Assembly (NCBI RefSeq): GCF_900176145.1
Contig: NZ_FWWY01000001.1
Location: 191,517-255,516 of the forward strand
Length of the DNA stretch: 64,000 bases
Direction: 5' to 3'
Source: Sulfobacillus thermosulfidooxidans DSM 9293
GTDB taxonomy: Bacteria; Bacillota; Sulfobacillia; Sulfobacillales; Sulfobacillaceae
The notes under the pieces are model-generated. The model had not been told where the DNA came from and made no database searches. It worked only from the letters and a program-made list of their open reading frames with translations. Of the stretch, positions 17,186 through 25,107 are shown piece by piece. Every line of letters starts with the position of its first letter. Within the stretch, counting starts at the first letter, position 1. The position numbers were made by a program, and so were the translations under genes.

Positions 17186-17493
17186 CATTGATTAGTGGCA
17201 TCGGGGCCTGTGTCACCGGGGTGTGGGATGTTGTCGCGCAGACAGCCGCCTGGGATCGAGAGCAATCCGTGGCGTTTCGCCGGGCCGTGCGCAAAGCGGA
17301 ATTGGCCGGGCGGCTGCCCCCTGATTGGGAGACCTGGAATGACGCGCAAATTGTGCAAGCGTTGCGGGAACTCGCCACGGCCACGGGGCATCCCGAGGTG
17401 GCGGACGGGGTCTATGCCCCCGCTCCGGATCCCCCGGCGTCGTCCGATCTGGAGCGGTTGAACAACGTGATCCCCGGTCCGTGGCGCCCATAA
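17164..17493 (+). CDS. Small membrane-anchored hypothetical protein
   Basis: 109 aa from ATG 17164 with AAAGGAG upstream. One N-terminal hydrophobic helix (LLEWLALISGIGACVTGVWD, residues 3-22) and a charged cytoplasmic part (REQSVAFRRAVRKAELAG; DWETWNDAQIVQALRELA). No family recognised. Last gene of the tightly packed run from 14757. Confidence 0.6.
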   Translation: MDLLEWLALISGIGACVTGVWDVVAQTAAWDREQSVAFRRAVRKAELAGRLPPDWETWNDAQIVQALRELATATGHPEVADGVYAPAPDPPASSDLERLNNVIPGPWRP

Positions 17494-17559
17494 GATGCGA
17501 GACGGTCATGGACGCCACATGAAACATATTCCAATAAAATGCTCAAGGAGGTCATCACA

Positions 17560-18657
17560 ATGGCTCTTTCATCATCGTCGGGCCCCCGGTGGAAAGCGTG
17601 GCAACAACATCATCCGTGGGGATTTGCCGTGGGCATCGGTATTCTTGCGTATTTTCTAGCGGAACGGGTTCCGCCGAACGATAAATTTCAGATCGCCGGA
17701 CGCCGCGTGAAACTACCGAAAATCGGCTGGGTGCGCTTGCGGGAATCGCTGCGATTCCCGGGCAAAATTCTGGGCGCCCGCGTGGTCCGGGAAGCGGATC
17801 AATGGTTTTTCGCGGTGCACGTGTCCGTGCCGGATTCCATCTATTACCGGACCCGTACGGGGCATGGTATTGAAGGCGTGGATGTGGGCGTCAAGACGTT
17901 TGCCACGCTGTCTACGGGAGAGAAGATGACCGGACCTCAAGCCCATCGGCGGGCTTTGCGCCGCTTGAAAATCCGGCAACGGCGTCTCACCCGGAAAATA
18001 CAAGCCGCCAAAGTCTCAATGGGCTTCGCGCCGCAGGATCCCCTCCCGAAAGGCATTCGGTTGCCGCGGAGCCGGAATTGGGACCAAGCTAAACTCTCGG
18101 TAGCCCGAACCCACCTGCGGATCACCCACATTCGCCAAGATTTCTTGCATAAAACCTCGACCCAGCTCTGTCGCGAAAACCAAGCGATAGGGATCGAGAC
18201 ATTATCGGTGCAAGGCATGTTGGCGAATCATCGGTTAGCTCGAGCTGTCGCCGATCAGGGGTTCGGACGATTCTTCTCCCTGCTCAAGTACAAAGCTCGA
18301 CGGTATGGCACGTGTTTAGTGGAAGCCGACCGTTGGTTTCCCAGTAGTAAACTCTGCTCGACACCCAGATGTGGTTATCTCAAGACGGACCTCACCTTAA
18401 AAGATCGCACGTGGACATGCCCATCGTGTGGCCTTACGCATGACCGTGATGTCAACGCGGCGACCAATCTGAAAGGGCTGGCAACCCGAACTGCCCTACC
18501 TGTGGCGACGCGGCCAGTAATGGCCGCGACGATGCCGGAAACGGCCGACATCGGCGGGAAAGTCACGCCTGTCAGACACGAAGCGATACCCGAGAGCTTG
18601 CTCTCGGCTTCGGGGCAGGAAGAAGCCGGTGATCACAATCGAGCACCGACTTTATAG
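17560..18657 (+). CDS. Chimera: small membrane-protein N-terminus fused to truncated TnpB
   Basis: 365 aa from ATG 17560 (AAGGAGG at 17545-17551). Residues 1-37 (MALSSSSGPRWKAW, then WGFAVGIGILAYFLAERV) are not TnpB-like and contain a membrane span. From about residue 38 the sequence is TnpB lacking its first 100 or so residues (FQIAGRRVKLPKIGWVRL onward). The RuvC residues remain: GVDVGVKTFATLS, IGIETLSVQGM, THDRDVNAATNL, with zinc-ribbon cysteines at CSTPRCG and CPSCG. The fusion is in frame. It may be a relic of insertion plus deletion; a functional membrane-tethered product is speculative. Confidence 0.75.
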   Translation: MALSSSSGPRWKAWQQHHPWGFAVGIGILAYFLAERVPPNDKFQIAGRRVKLPKIGWVRLRESLRFPGKILGARVVREADQWFFAVHVSVPDSIYYRTRTGHGIEGVDVGVKTFATLSTGEKMTGPQAHRRALRRLKIRQRRLTRKIQAAKVSMGFAPQDPLPKGIRLPRSRNWDQAKLSVARTHLRITHIRQDFLHKTSTQLCRENQAIGIETLSVQGMLANHRLARAVADQGFGRFFSLLKYKARRYGTCLVEADRWFPSSKLCSTPRCGYLKTDLTLKDRTWTCPSCGLTHDRDVNAATNLKGLATRTALPVATRPVMAATMPETADIGGKVTPVRHEAIPESLLSASGQEEAGDHNRAPTL

Positions 18658-18670
18658 CAGGTGGAGGGCG

Positions 18671-18871
18671 ATGCCCAATGACGTAGTGCCCTGTCCCCAG
18701 TGTCACGCCCGATCTGCAGCCTATCTCGTCGTGGTGCAACCCGACGAGATCCCCTTGCTCCGGGACGCCCCGCATGCGGGAATCTGGTGTCGGCGGTGTG
18801 GCACGGTGTATGATCCCATTCCGCCCGCGACGTCCCGAGTTCTCGGCACGTATTGGCGTGTCGGATATTAG
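18671..18871 (+). CDS. Small zinc-ribbon protein
   Basis: 66 aa from ATG 18671 behind GGAGGG. Two cysteine pairs, CPQC at residues 8-11 and CRRC 29 residues or so later, form a likely zinc ribbon; the rest is beta-strand-like (SAAYLVVVQPDEIPLLRDAP). Function unknown; a nucleic-acid-binding or accessory role is usual for such proteins. Confidence 0.6.
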   Translation: MPNDVVPCPQCHARSAAYLVVVQPDEIPLLRDAPHAGIWCRRCGTVYDPIPPATSRVLGTYWRVGY

Positions 18872-19067
18872 GGGACGTCCCTTCTCCGGTTTCTCTGGGT
18901 GGGCAACGTCCACTTCCCGTTCCATCGTGGAAGGTCTGTTTCACGGCGATGAAGCACAAAGTCGGTACGAATCGTGGCCTGGCCCCTAGAACGGGTCGGG
19001 CTTTTTGCGGGGCACTCCCACAACGGAGGAAGACCCTGCCTTATTATCCTAGAAGGAGGACTACGTT

Positions 19068-19259
19068 ATGAAACGTCTCAAGTCGTCCCATTCTGATGCT
19101 GACAACGGGGCCCTCGCGGTGACCCGGATCGCGTGGCTCAGCGTTCTGGTCGCGATTATCATGATTCCGGTAGGTCTGCTCATGCTGCCTGTGGCATGGG
19201 TGATGAAGGTTGTGCGGCGGTTCTGGCATCGCCCCACGCCGCCAGGAGCCTCAGCATGA
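19068..19259 (+). CDS. Small single-span membrane protein
   Basis: 63 aa from ATG 19068 behind AAGGAGG. One strong hydrophobic helix (IAWLSVLVAIIMIPVGLLML, residues 21-40) followed by a basic tail (KVVRRFWHRP), so N-out or hairpin topology. Overlaps the next gene by ATGA. Function unknown. Confidence 0.6.
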   Translation: MKRLKSSHSDADNGALAVTRIAWLSVLVAIIMIPVGLLMLPVAWVMKVVRRFWHRPTPPGASA

Positions 19260-19477
19260 TTCCGTGCACGCCATTGGATCGAATGCCGCCGGATCTGCGG
19301 TATCTCGGCGACATCGAGGGGTTGGGAGTGTGGGCCAATGCCGTCGGGACCCGCGTGGTGTTTCGCGGACCCTCTGGCGCGTTGTATGGTCTTACGTTGG
19401 ATCCGGCGACGGACTACGGCGATCTGACGGAATTATTGGCGATTTTCTTGCGGTCCCCGTGTGGAAAACGCCTCTAA
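19256..19477 (+). CDS. Hypothetical protein, possibly truncated by a nonsense codon
   Basis: 73 aa from ATG 19256. Mixed alpha/beta (LGVWANAVGTRVVFRGPSGA; LTELLAIFLRSPCGKRL). After TAA at 19475 the same frame continues with plausible coding sequence (RLETLRQVMSAPVQLASQGV, LALTMSLGTVRVDITP) to TAG at 19598, as if CAA had become TAA. If so, the original protein had about 114 residues. Confidence 0.5.
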   Translation: MIPCTPLDRMPPDLRYLGDIEGLGVWANAVGTRVVFRGPSGALYGLTLDPATDYGDLTELLAIFLRSPCGKRL

Positions 19478-19740
19478 CGGCCTCGTCAGCGATTAGAGAC
19501 CTTGCGTCAGGTCATGTCGGCCCCGGTTCAATTGGCGTCACAGGGTGTGTTGGCCCTCACGATGTCACTGGGTACGGTGAGGGTCGATATCACGCCATAG
19601 GATCTCACGGGTGCGGGGAAGATCGCTGATACCAGATCGTATCGCATCAAACAGCATGGGCGAAATTAAGCGTGGTGGCAACGGAATGCCGGAAGCATGG
19701 CATCCGTTGTGCGCCGCTTCTCTCCAGGAGGGATCGTAAC

Positions 19741-20022
19741 ATGATACCCACAGAATGGCCATGGACGGTCGAAACCGCCTGGGGTCGGGCTATGCCCCAG
19801 GCCGAATCCGCAGACGGCGTGATCTTTCCGGATTTACCCATCACGCCACAAGGGGCGACGGTGACGATTCGCATTACACGGCATCATTCCGCCTGGATCT
19901 GGGAATTAGTGCAAACCGCGTGGGTAGGCACGGGCTATGCGACGCCCAAGGCGGCCCTGGTGGCCGCGTGTCAGCAGATTACGCAAACATTTGGGACGCC
20001 CTGCTTAGTAGTCGGCGACTAA
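19741..20022 (+). CDS. Hypothetical protein
   Basis: 93 aa from ATG 19741 behind CAGGAGGGATC. Sequence suggests a small beta-rich domain with a terminal helix (TVTIRITRHHSAWIWELVQT; PKAALVAACQQITQTFG). No cysteine motif or membrane segment. No family recognised. First of three closely spaced small genes (19741, 20043, 20315). Confidence 0.6.
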   Translation: MIPTEWPWTVETAWGRAMPQAESADGVIFPDLPITPQGATVTIRITRHHSAWIWELVQTAWVGTGYATPKAALVAACQQITQTFGTPCLVVGD

Positions 20023-20042
20023 CATGACAGGAGGCATCGCTC

Positions 20043-20318
20043 ATGATTTCTCCCTCGAACCCCCTGGATGACTTTCGGTGGATGCGGCCGGATGCCGCTC
20101 ATGCCTGGTGTTGGTGTCGGCGGCATCCGGCCGTGATCCAACGGACCACGTTGGACGGGACGGTGACGACGGCCTATTGTCTTGTGCATTGGCGCTTGTG
20201 GTGGTTGCAACAATACGGGGATACGCCACCGGCCTTGGATGACGTGCTGAGGATGCCCACTGAGCCCGATACGGGGGCACCTCGGCGGTCCCGACGGGGC
20301 CGGAGGTCCCGGCCATGA
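20043..20318 (+). CDS. Small Cys/His/Trp-rich protein
   Basis: 91 aa from ATG 20043 with AGGAGGC upstream. It has WCWCRRHP and YCLVHW, so CxC-x2-H plus C-x2-H could bind one zinc ion. The tail is strongly basic (PRRSRRGRRSRP), which fits nucleic-acid binding. Function is not recognised. Overlaps the next gene by ATGA. Confidence 0.6.
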   Translation: MISPSNPLDDFRWMRPDAAHAWCWCRRHPAVIQRTTLDGTVTTAYCLVHWRLWWLQQYGDTPPALDDVLRMPTEPDTGAPRRSRRGRRSRP

Positions 20319-20578
20319 TTCGCCCCGAATGGATCGTGCGGGCCATCATGATTGGTCTGGGATGGCTGACGGCGTGGAGTCTTTATAGTGCTGAGTCCCA
20401 CGTCTCCGTGGGATTCTTTGTTCTTGGCATGCAAACCGGACTGACGCTCTGGGCAGGATGGGCGACGGCCGCGGAATGGCGGCGATCCCGCCGTCCCTGG
20501 CGGTCCCGACGCATGCGGCACTTGCGGGTGATTGGCCGAGACGGGGTGTCTCATAGTGCCGGGGGCTCGCGGAGATAA
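20315..20578 (+). CDS. Small two-span membrane protein with basic tail
   Basis: 87 aa from ATG 20315. Two hydrophobic helices (WIVRAIMIGLGWLTAWSLY; VGFFVLGMQTGLTLWAGWA) and a very basic C-terminal third (RRSRRPWRSRRMRHLR), predicted cytoplasmic. Function unknown. Confidence 0.6.
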   Translation: MIRPEWIVRAIMIGLGWLTAWSLYSAESHVSVGFFVLGMQTGLTLWAGWATAAEWRRSRRPWRSRRMRHLRVIGRDGVSHSAGGSRR

Positions 20579-20594
20579 ACGCCCTGCCCGTCAT

Positions 20595-20827
20595 TGAACA
20601 TCACCCCGCGCATTCCCCTTCTTAGGCGCAAACCAAGACCCACAAACCGACAAAAATTTTTCGCAAACTAGGATCGGAACGGTCCGAAGTCACGTCTGGG
20701 GATGATCGGATAAGACACGGGGCGTCAGAGGATCCCGCGCAATGGTCGATGAACCAGGAACTTCCGGGAGCGATCCCAGATCCCCCCTCGGCGTAGCCAG
20801 GTGGCGGGAGAGTTCATCTTGGCGAAT
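20595..20827 (+). mobile_element. 233-bp IS605 deletion derivative retaining both ends and the omega-RNA region
   Basis: The left part (TGAACA, then CGCGCATTCCCCTTC) matches the left end of the full element at 39917. The right part aligns with the 3' end of its tnpB and omega-RNA region: 20641-20700 aligns base for base with 41761-41820, including an identical CGGAACGGTCCGAAGTCACG at 20675-20694. Further right AACCAGGAAC-TCCGGGAGCGATCCC, GAGAGTTCAT and GGCGAAT also match. tnpA and nearly all of tnpB are missing. It would be non-autonomous. A 15-base palindrome GGCTCTGTCAGAGCC follows directly (20829-20843). The 20844-21015 stretch holds nothing I can support. Confidence 0.8.
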
Positions 20828-21015
20828 CGGCTCTGTCAGAGCCGCTAGATAGGTATCAATGTCTTTCGTGATCTCTCTTTCCTAGTACAAGAGCCATCCA
20901 CGCCCTTTCTGCAACAACAATTTCGATCTGATGATCTTGGTGGCGCAAGGTATCCGTCAGCAATTCCAATTGGTGAATCCTTTCCGTTGTTACGCTGATC
21001 TGTGGAGGTAATGAC

Positions 21016-21363
21016 ATGATACCCACGACACAGGAAACTCTATCCCAGGCCCGCCGTTGGGTTCGCGTTCCGTGGGACGCGGGGCCGTGGGATGTCGAGA
21101 TTGCCCGGCTGTGCATCACACAGACGGAACAGCGCGTCGATGCTACCCTCGGCCATCGGTCGTCCGCGTGGTGGGCGACCGTCGAGCAGGATCATTGGGA
21201 GGCGTATCGGGCGTGGCTGGTGGCCCATCACACGATGATTCAAGCGTGGGCGGATCAGGATGCACCCGCGCTGGCTCAAGCCTGTGTCGATTGGTGGCAT
21301 ATGACACGGCAGCTCGCAGATGCAAAGAAATTGGCGTCTCCCGCCGAGAAAAGGATTCGGTAA
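21016..21363 (+). CDS. Helical hypothetical protein
   Basis: 115 aa from ATG 21016 with GGAGG upstream. Mostly helical, Trp- and Ala-rich (VEQDHWEAYRAWLVAHHTMI; DQDAPALAQACVDWWHMTRQ). No motif or membrane segment. No family recognised. Confidence 0.6.
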   Translation: MIPTTQETLSQARRWVRVPWDAGPWDVEIARLCITQTEQRVDATLGHRSSAWWATVEQDHWEAYRAWLVAHHTMIQAWADQDAPALAQACVDWWHMTRQLADAKKLASPAEKRIR

Positions 21364-21422
21364 TTCCCGAGTGGCAAGGCGAACAATTATGCCGTTGCGC
21401 CAACAATCAATCGGGGGGCTTT

Positions 21423-22178
21423 ATGAACACAGCAGTCTTATTTGACGATTTAACATTGTCCCCGGTACTAAAGATGGTTTGCCCGTTCGTTGATTGTGCA
21501 TCGGTTTATCTGGTTGGAGGGGCAATTCGAGATCGCATCGCGGGTCAGAGCCCCCGAGATTGGGACGTGGTCATAAATACTCCCCGTGTTCCAGTCGCTT
21601 TGCGCGAGAGAGGTAGTCCCAACTCGTTGGGCGGCATCAAAATTCGCGGAGTAGCAGGGACGCTTGACATCTGGCCCTTGGCCGATACGTGGGCTATGCG
21701 GATCGGAGCCCTCAAGCCCAAACCGGACTGTTTTCCTTTGTCGGTTGTCTTTAATGTGGATAGCGGCATTTTGCATGCAGAGACTCGTCAAGGATGGATT
21801 GACGCCGTAGTTCAGGGATTCCGTGATCGACATCTGACCATCGTGTTGGAAGAGTCTCTGCTGTTACAGAATCCAACACCATATCGCAATGTAGCTAAAG
21901 CCTTGTGGCTCCGTGCTCGGTATGGGCTAAGATGGAGTACAAACGTGGGAGATTATGTTGCATGGGTCTTGGGTCAGGATTCCGGGGCCGTCTATCGGGT
22001 AATTGCCGAAGCGCAGGCCCGTTACCAAGGTGGGACGTGGTTGACCCCGTTACTCAAACCCTTTGTGTCGAACTCTCTTGGAACCCGTTTTGATCCATCA
22101 GCCTTCGATGTGATAGGCGAAAGCCAGCGGCTCTCCGCCTCTAAGCGAAGGGAAGACGGGACCGTTGACGGAGGATAG
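21423..22178 (+). CDS. Nucleotidyltransferase related to the CCA-adding enzyme head domain
   Basis: 251 aa from ATG 21423. VYLVGGAIRDRIAGQ followed by SPRDWDVVI is the pol-beta-superfamily signature of class II tRNA nucleotidyltransferases (GG...RD, then DxD-like DWD). A third carboxylate may be the Asp in GTLDIWPLADTW. The later part lacks the full RNA-binding neck and body, so it is shorter than real CCA enzymes (about 400 aa). It may act on tRNA or another acceptor; stand-alone relatives occur in phages and defence loci. Alone between small hypothetical genes. Confidence 0.7.
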   Translation: MNTAVLFDDLTLSPVLKMVCPFVDCASVYLVGGAIRDRIAGQSPRDWDVVINTPRVPVALRERGSPNSLGGIKIRGVAGTLDIWPLADTWAMRIGALKPKPDCFPLSVVFNVDSGILHAETRQGWIDAVVQGFRDRHLTIVLEESLLLQNPTPYRNVAKALWLRARYGLRWSTNVGDYVAWVLGQDSGAVYRVIAEAQARYQGGTWLTPLLKPFVSNSLGTRFDPSAFDVIGESQRLSASKRREDGTVDGG

Positions 22179-22335
22179 TAGGATACACGCAGGAGGTTAA
22201 ACGAGTGATGATCGAAGTGCCAGGACCGGGATATAATCTCAAGAGGAAAAGAATTCCCGCTCATACGACAATCGCTTTGGAAAGAGTATTTCTGGTCACG
22301 CAGTTTCTGCTTGCTCACGACAGGAGGAGCCTCGA

Positions 22336-22659
22336 TTGAGACCATTAAAACGCACAGCGAAAACCAAGAAAAACGAAATCGTTGGCGTGTTGTGCTTTCG
22401 CTTAAAACCTACCAAAGAACAGGAACAAAAGCTCTACAACCAGGCTCTGGAGAACCGCATCACCTATCACCGAGAAAAGGGCACCTCCATTCGCTACACC
22501 GATCAACAAAACCAACTCCCCACACGGAAACAGGAACATCCCGAGTCCAAGGAAGTTCATTCGTTGGAAGAGTTTTTCGGCATTGGGCGAGACTGGTTTG
22601 GCAAGCAGTCTTCCGGTGAACTTACCCATCAGTTGTGGGAAAACAATGCGGGGTGGTAA
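22336..22659 (+). CDS. TnpB N-terminal fragment with unrelated tail
   Basis: 107 aa from TTG 22336 behind AGGAGGAG. Residues 1-75 resemble the start of IS605 TnpB (VLCFRLKPTKEQEQKLYNQA; YTDQQNQLPTRKQEHPESKE, then VHS, where TnpB normally continues QVLQ). After VHS it turns into SLEEFFGIGRDWFGKQSSGE and stops at 22659. It has no RuvC domain. Probably a relic, but the reading frame and ribosome site are preserved, so a small product is possible. Confidence 0.55.
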   Translation: MRPLKRTAKTKKNEIVGVLCFRLKPTKEQEQKLYNQALENRITYHREKGTSIRYTDQQNQLPTRKQEHPESKEVHSLEEFFGIGRDWFGKQSSGELTHQLWENNAGW

Positions 22660-22676
22660 AAAAGGAGACGACAAAC

Positions 22677-22964
22677 ATGAGTCAATCGTATAATGAGATT
22701 CTCGCCGCCGCGTGGCCGGAACATCCTGTTAGGGTATTCCGTTGGGACAATCAGAACCAAAAATGGCTAGAAGCAATGCCGTGGGACCCCCAAGATCCAC
22801 AACTTCACAGAGAAGGAATTTTGGGTGATCCTCTGCCACTTCTTATCATCTGTACCGAGTCAGGATCGTGGATCGTTCCAGCCACTGATGGTCGTGTCTG
22901 GTGGTGGACTAAGCAATCTGTGAGACCTGACAGGATTCCCTTGATTGAGGCCGAGATAGAATGA
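22677..22964 (+). CDS. Hypothetical protein
   Basis: 95 aa from ATG 22677 with AAGGAG upstream, 17 bases after the TnpB fragment. Trp-rich beta-type sequence (VRVFRWDNQNQKWLEAMPWD; GSWIVPATDGRVWWWT). No family recognised. Confidence 0.6.
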   Translation: MSQSYNEILAAAWPEHPVRVFRWDNQNQKWLEAMPWDPQDPQLHREGILGDPLPLLIICTESGSWIVPATDGRVWWWTKQSVRPDRIPLIEAEIE

Positions 22965-23197
22965 TCCCTCCTGCTCCTGACGTGGAAGTCGTCCTCCAAA
23001 AGGTGTGATGCTATACGTCAGTATTCGCTCCTCACCGAGGATAGGCCGATTACCGTGCAAGGAAACCTTGACCGCTGTCCAATATGGGCTTATCCGGTAA
23101 AGCAACCGGATAAGCCCGATGAAATTACTCGGACGGGTCGATCACAGAATGGCAGGAACGGTTTTAGCACGCCCCGGGAGAAGCCGGGCAGTGTGAC

Positions 23198-23491
23198 TTA
23201 GCGCCGGAATTTGTCTGTGGGATGCATTTTTTGGAGTGGGAACAAGCGGCTATGCGGCGTAGCTCCTAAAGCTATCGCAGCGATCACCAAGCCGTTGGCA
23301 CTCCACAACACCGTATGTACCCACGACCACGTGGTACTCCCTAGACCATAAGCCCATACGAGACCTTCGGCAGTTACCAAGGCGATCAATGGGCGAGAGC
23401 GTTGAGGCCAAAATTGTTTGGTCAAGTATAACACTATGTGCACAAGGAGAACGGCCCCCGCAGTTGTTCCCAGTGTGCCCCACGATAGCAT
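23198..23491 (-). CDS. Three-span membrane protein, possibly of the bacteriocin cassette
   Basis: 97 aa from ATG 23491 with GAGGTGA upstream. Three hydrophobic helices (GAVLLVHIVLYLTKQF; LIALVTAEGLVWAYGL; TVLWSANGLVIAAIALGA) and a basic C-terminus. It lies on the same strand as the Cys-rich peptide gene at 23838, though a plus-strand gene sits between. Immunity or export roles are possible but not shown. Confidence 0.55.
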   Translation of the reverse strand: MLSWGTLGTTAGAVLLVHIVLYLTKQFWPQRSRPLIALVTAEGLVWAYGLGSTTWSWVHTVLWSANGLVIAAIALGATPHSRLFPLQKMHPTDKFRR

Positions 23492-23598
23492 GGTTTGTCA
23501 CCTCGCAATAGGAGGGATGGGGAATGTTGTCAAGCGCATCGGGTGTGCGTATACTGATAAACAAATACGCAATAGACGGTTCAAAAGGAGAATCAGTT

Positions 23599-23796
23599 AT
23601 GCGTCGAGTTCGGACACGGTGGAACGCATTGTCGTTAGCCCGGAAAAGCACCGTGGTTTTAATGTTGTTATCTGCGCTGATTCTGGTAAGCTCTCGCCTG
23701 TTGCCAGGTTTTTGGCCTCTGAGAGGATGGATCATCGCTGTGATTCTCACGGTGATTGCGTTCGTTTTATCGTTTTATCCCGCCCGCCGATCCTAG
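23599..23796 (+). CDS. Small two-span membrane protein
   Basis: 65 aa from ATG 23599 with AAGGAG upstream. A basic start (MRRVRTRWNALSLARK) and two hydrophobic helices (STVVLMLLSALILVSSRLL; GWIIAVILTVIAFVLSFY). Function unknown; opposite in strand to the neighbouring bacteriocin-like genes. Confidence 0.55.
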   Translation: MRRVRTRWNALSLARKSTVVLMLLSALILVSSRLLPGFWPLRGWIIAVILTVIAFVLSFYPARRS

Positions 23797-23837
23797 TCAT
23801 CACAAGTCTGGGTGAGGCGAAGAGGATGGGACGAACC

Positions 23838-24437
23838 TTAAAGACCGCAAGCGCCCAAGCAAAACGATAATTCCCCTGCATAACCTCCCAAAACTCCATA
23901 GAGGCATTCGGGGCACGCAATGAGATCTGTGGCTGCACAAACGACGGCACAAACCGCCCCCGCAACACCAATAAGCCACGACGGGATGCCTAACGCATTG
24001 AGACAATTATTCACACAGCTTAACGGATTTGTCGCTTCACTAAGATCCGATGAAACATTGTGTGGCGGCGTGTTCATACGTTGGTCAAGCACCACAGACT
24101 GCTGATCTTGATCATTGATCACAATAGCACGCAGATTGCCTGACGGTTCCGGCACACCGCAGATAGCCAGAGCTTGACGAATGGTCCAGTCGTCCGCGTT
24201 CACAATGCGGGTATAAGCACTGCCGGAGGCTAAATTTAAGAGAGGGATGCTTTGCACATACGCCGTTACTTTAGCTTGGGTGCCGAGGGCGAAATAGGTC
24301 GCATGATCCCAATCTCCCTGACTACTCGGCGCATAGTGCTGAATGCGCTGAATGATTTCGGCCTGAGTCACCGGATTTAACATCAAATGATTCAAAGCGT
24401 TCTGCGTAATCGGAAAGAGATGCAAGCGTGTCGGCAT
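23838..24437 (-). CDS. Halocin-C8-like bacteriocin precursor (candidate)
   Basis: 199 aa from ATG 24437. Residues 1-138 form a soluble leader or immunity-type domain without cysteine except one. The last 60 residues are hydrophobic and Cys-rich: CVNNCLNALGIPSWLIGVAG, then AVCAVVCAATDLIACPECLY, ending LSFCLGACGL. Ten or so cysteines as CxxxC, CxxxC, CxxC and CxxxC pairs in a glycine-rich hydrophobic core resemble the halocin C8-like domain of archaeal and Gram-positive bacteriocins, where a long N-terminal part is cleaved and can give immunity. Family assignment is from pattern only. No dedicated protease is visible. Confidence 0.5.
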   Translation of the reverse strand: MPTRLHLFPITQNALNHLMLNPVTQAEIIQRIQHYAPSSQGDWDHATYFALGTQAKVTAYVQSIPLLNLASGSAYTRIVNADDWTIRQALAICGVPEPSGNLRAIVINDQDQQSVVLDQRMNTPPHNVSSDLSEATNPLSCVNNCLNALGIPSWLIGVAGAVCAVVCAATDLIACPECLYGVLGGYAGELSFCLGACGL

Positions 24438-24520
24438 TGGGATGACCTCCTACATGAGAATTATGATCTCCCTTTACGTTAACGCGCGAATCTGATCCTT
24501 GTTTGCAAACGTGATGCAGA

Positions 24521-24886
24521 TTAGGTTGAGATTATCTGTGAGACTCGGCGGGAGTCCATTTGGTTATGGGGAATGGCTGTCCATAAGTAGCCCGCATCCC
24601 GGCGCGTGACTAATAAGCGGGGATGCCGAGGATCGGATTCAATAACCCGACGCAACCGATAGATATGACCATAAAGATCCCGAGGGGTGCGCACTTCATC
24701 CGGCCAACCGATGTGAAGTAACTGAGGTATCGGGATAATCTGGCGAGGATGATGAACGAAATATAATAAAAAGCGATACGCTCGGGCTGTTAGTGGGACA
24801 AACTGATTGTGTCGCCAAATTCCTTGTTGCGCGCAATCTAATAGAATCTCGTCATCAATCCAAACGCTGTCGATAGGTGCCTCCAT
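24521..24886 (-). CDS. OmpR/PhoB-type winged-helix DNA-binding protein
   Basis: 121 aa, only the DNA-binding half of a response regulator: LTARAYRFLLYFVHHPRQII, then PRDLYGHIYRLRRVIESDPR and LLVTRRDAGYLW are the standard alpha-loop-recognition-helix-wing pattern. There is no receiver domain, so control is not by phosphorylation. It lies directly upstream of the bacteriocin-like gene on the same strand (84-base gap), making it the likely local regulator. Confidence 0.75.
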   Translation of the reverse strand: MEAPIDSVWIDDEILLDCAQQGIWRHNQFVPLTARAYRFLLYFVHHPRQIIPIPQLLHIGWPDEVRTPRDLYGHIYRLRRVIESDPRHPRLLVTRRDAGYLWTAIPHNQMDSRRVSQIIST

Positions 24887-25107
24887 ATCTAGTGTTTCCC
24901 CTTTGATTCTTCTTGTGATGCACAGTATATCATGTTCATCTATGACCCGGCAGGCAATTCAGAATGCTGTCGATAAAAAGGGATTCATCGTGGGAGGATA
25001 TGAGGAATGATCCCAATCAGAGGTTCCATCCAGTTTTCGTGTAATCCGGCAAATTTGATCGTACAATCAGAGGCATAGAGTTCGGATCAGAATCCGGAGG
25101 TGTGTTT

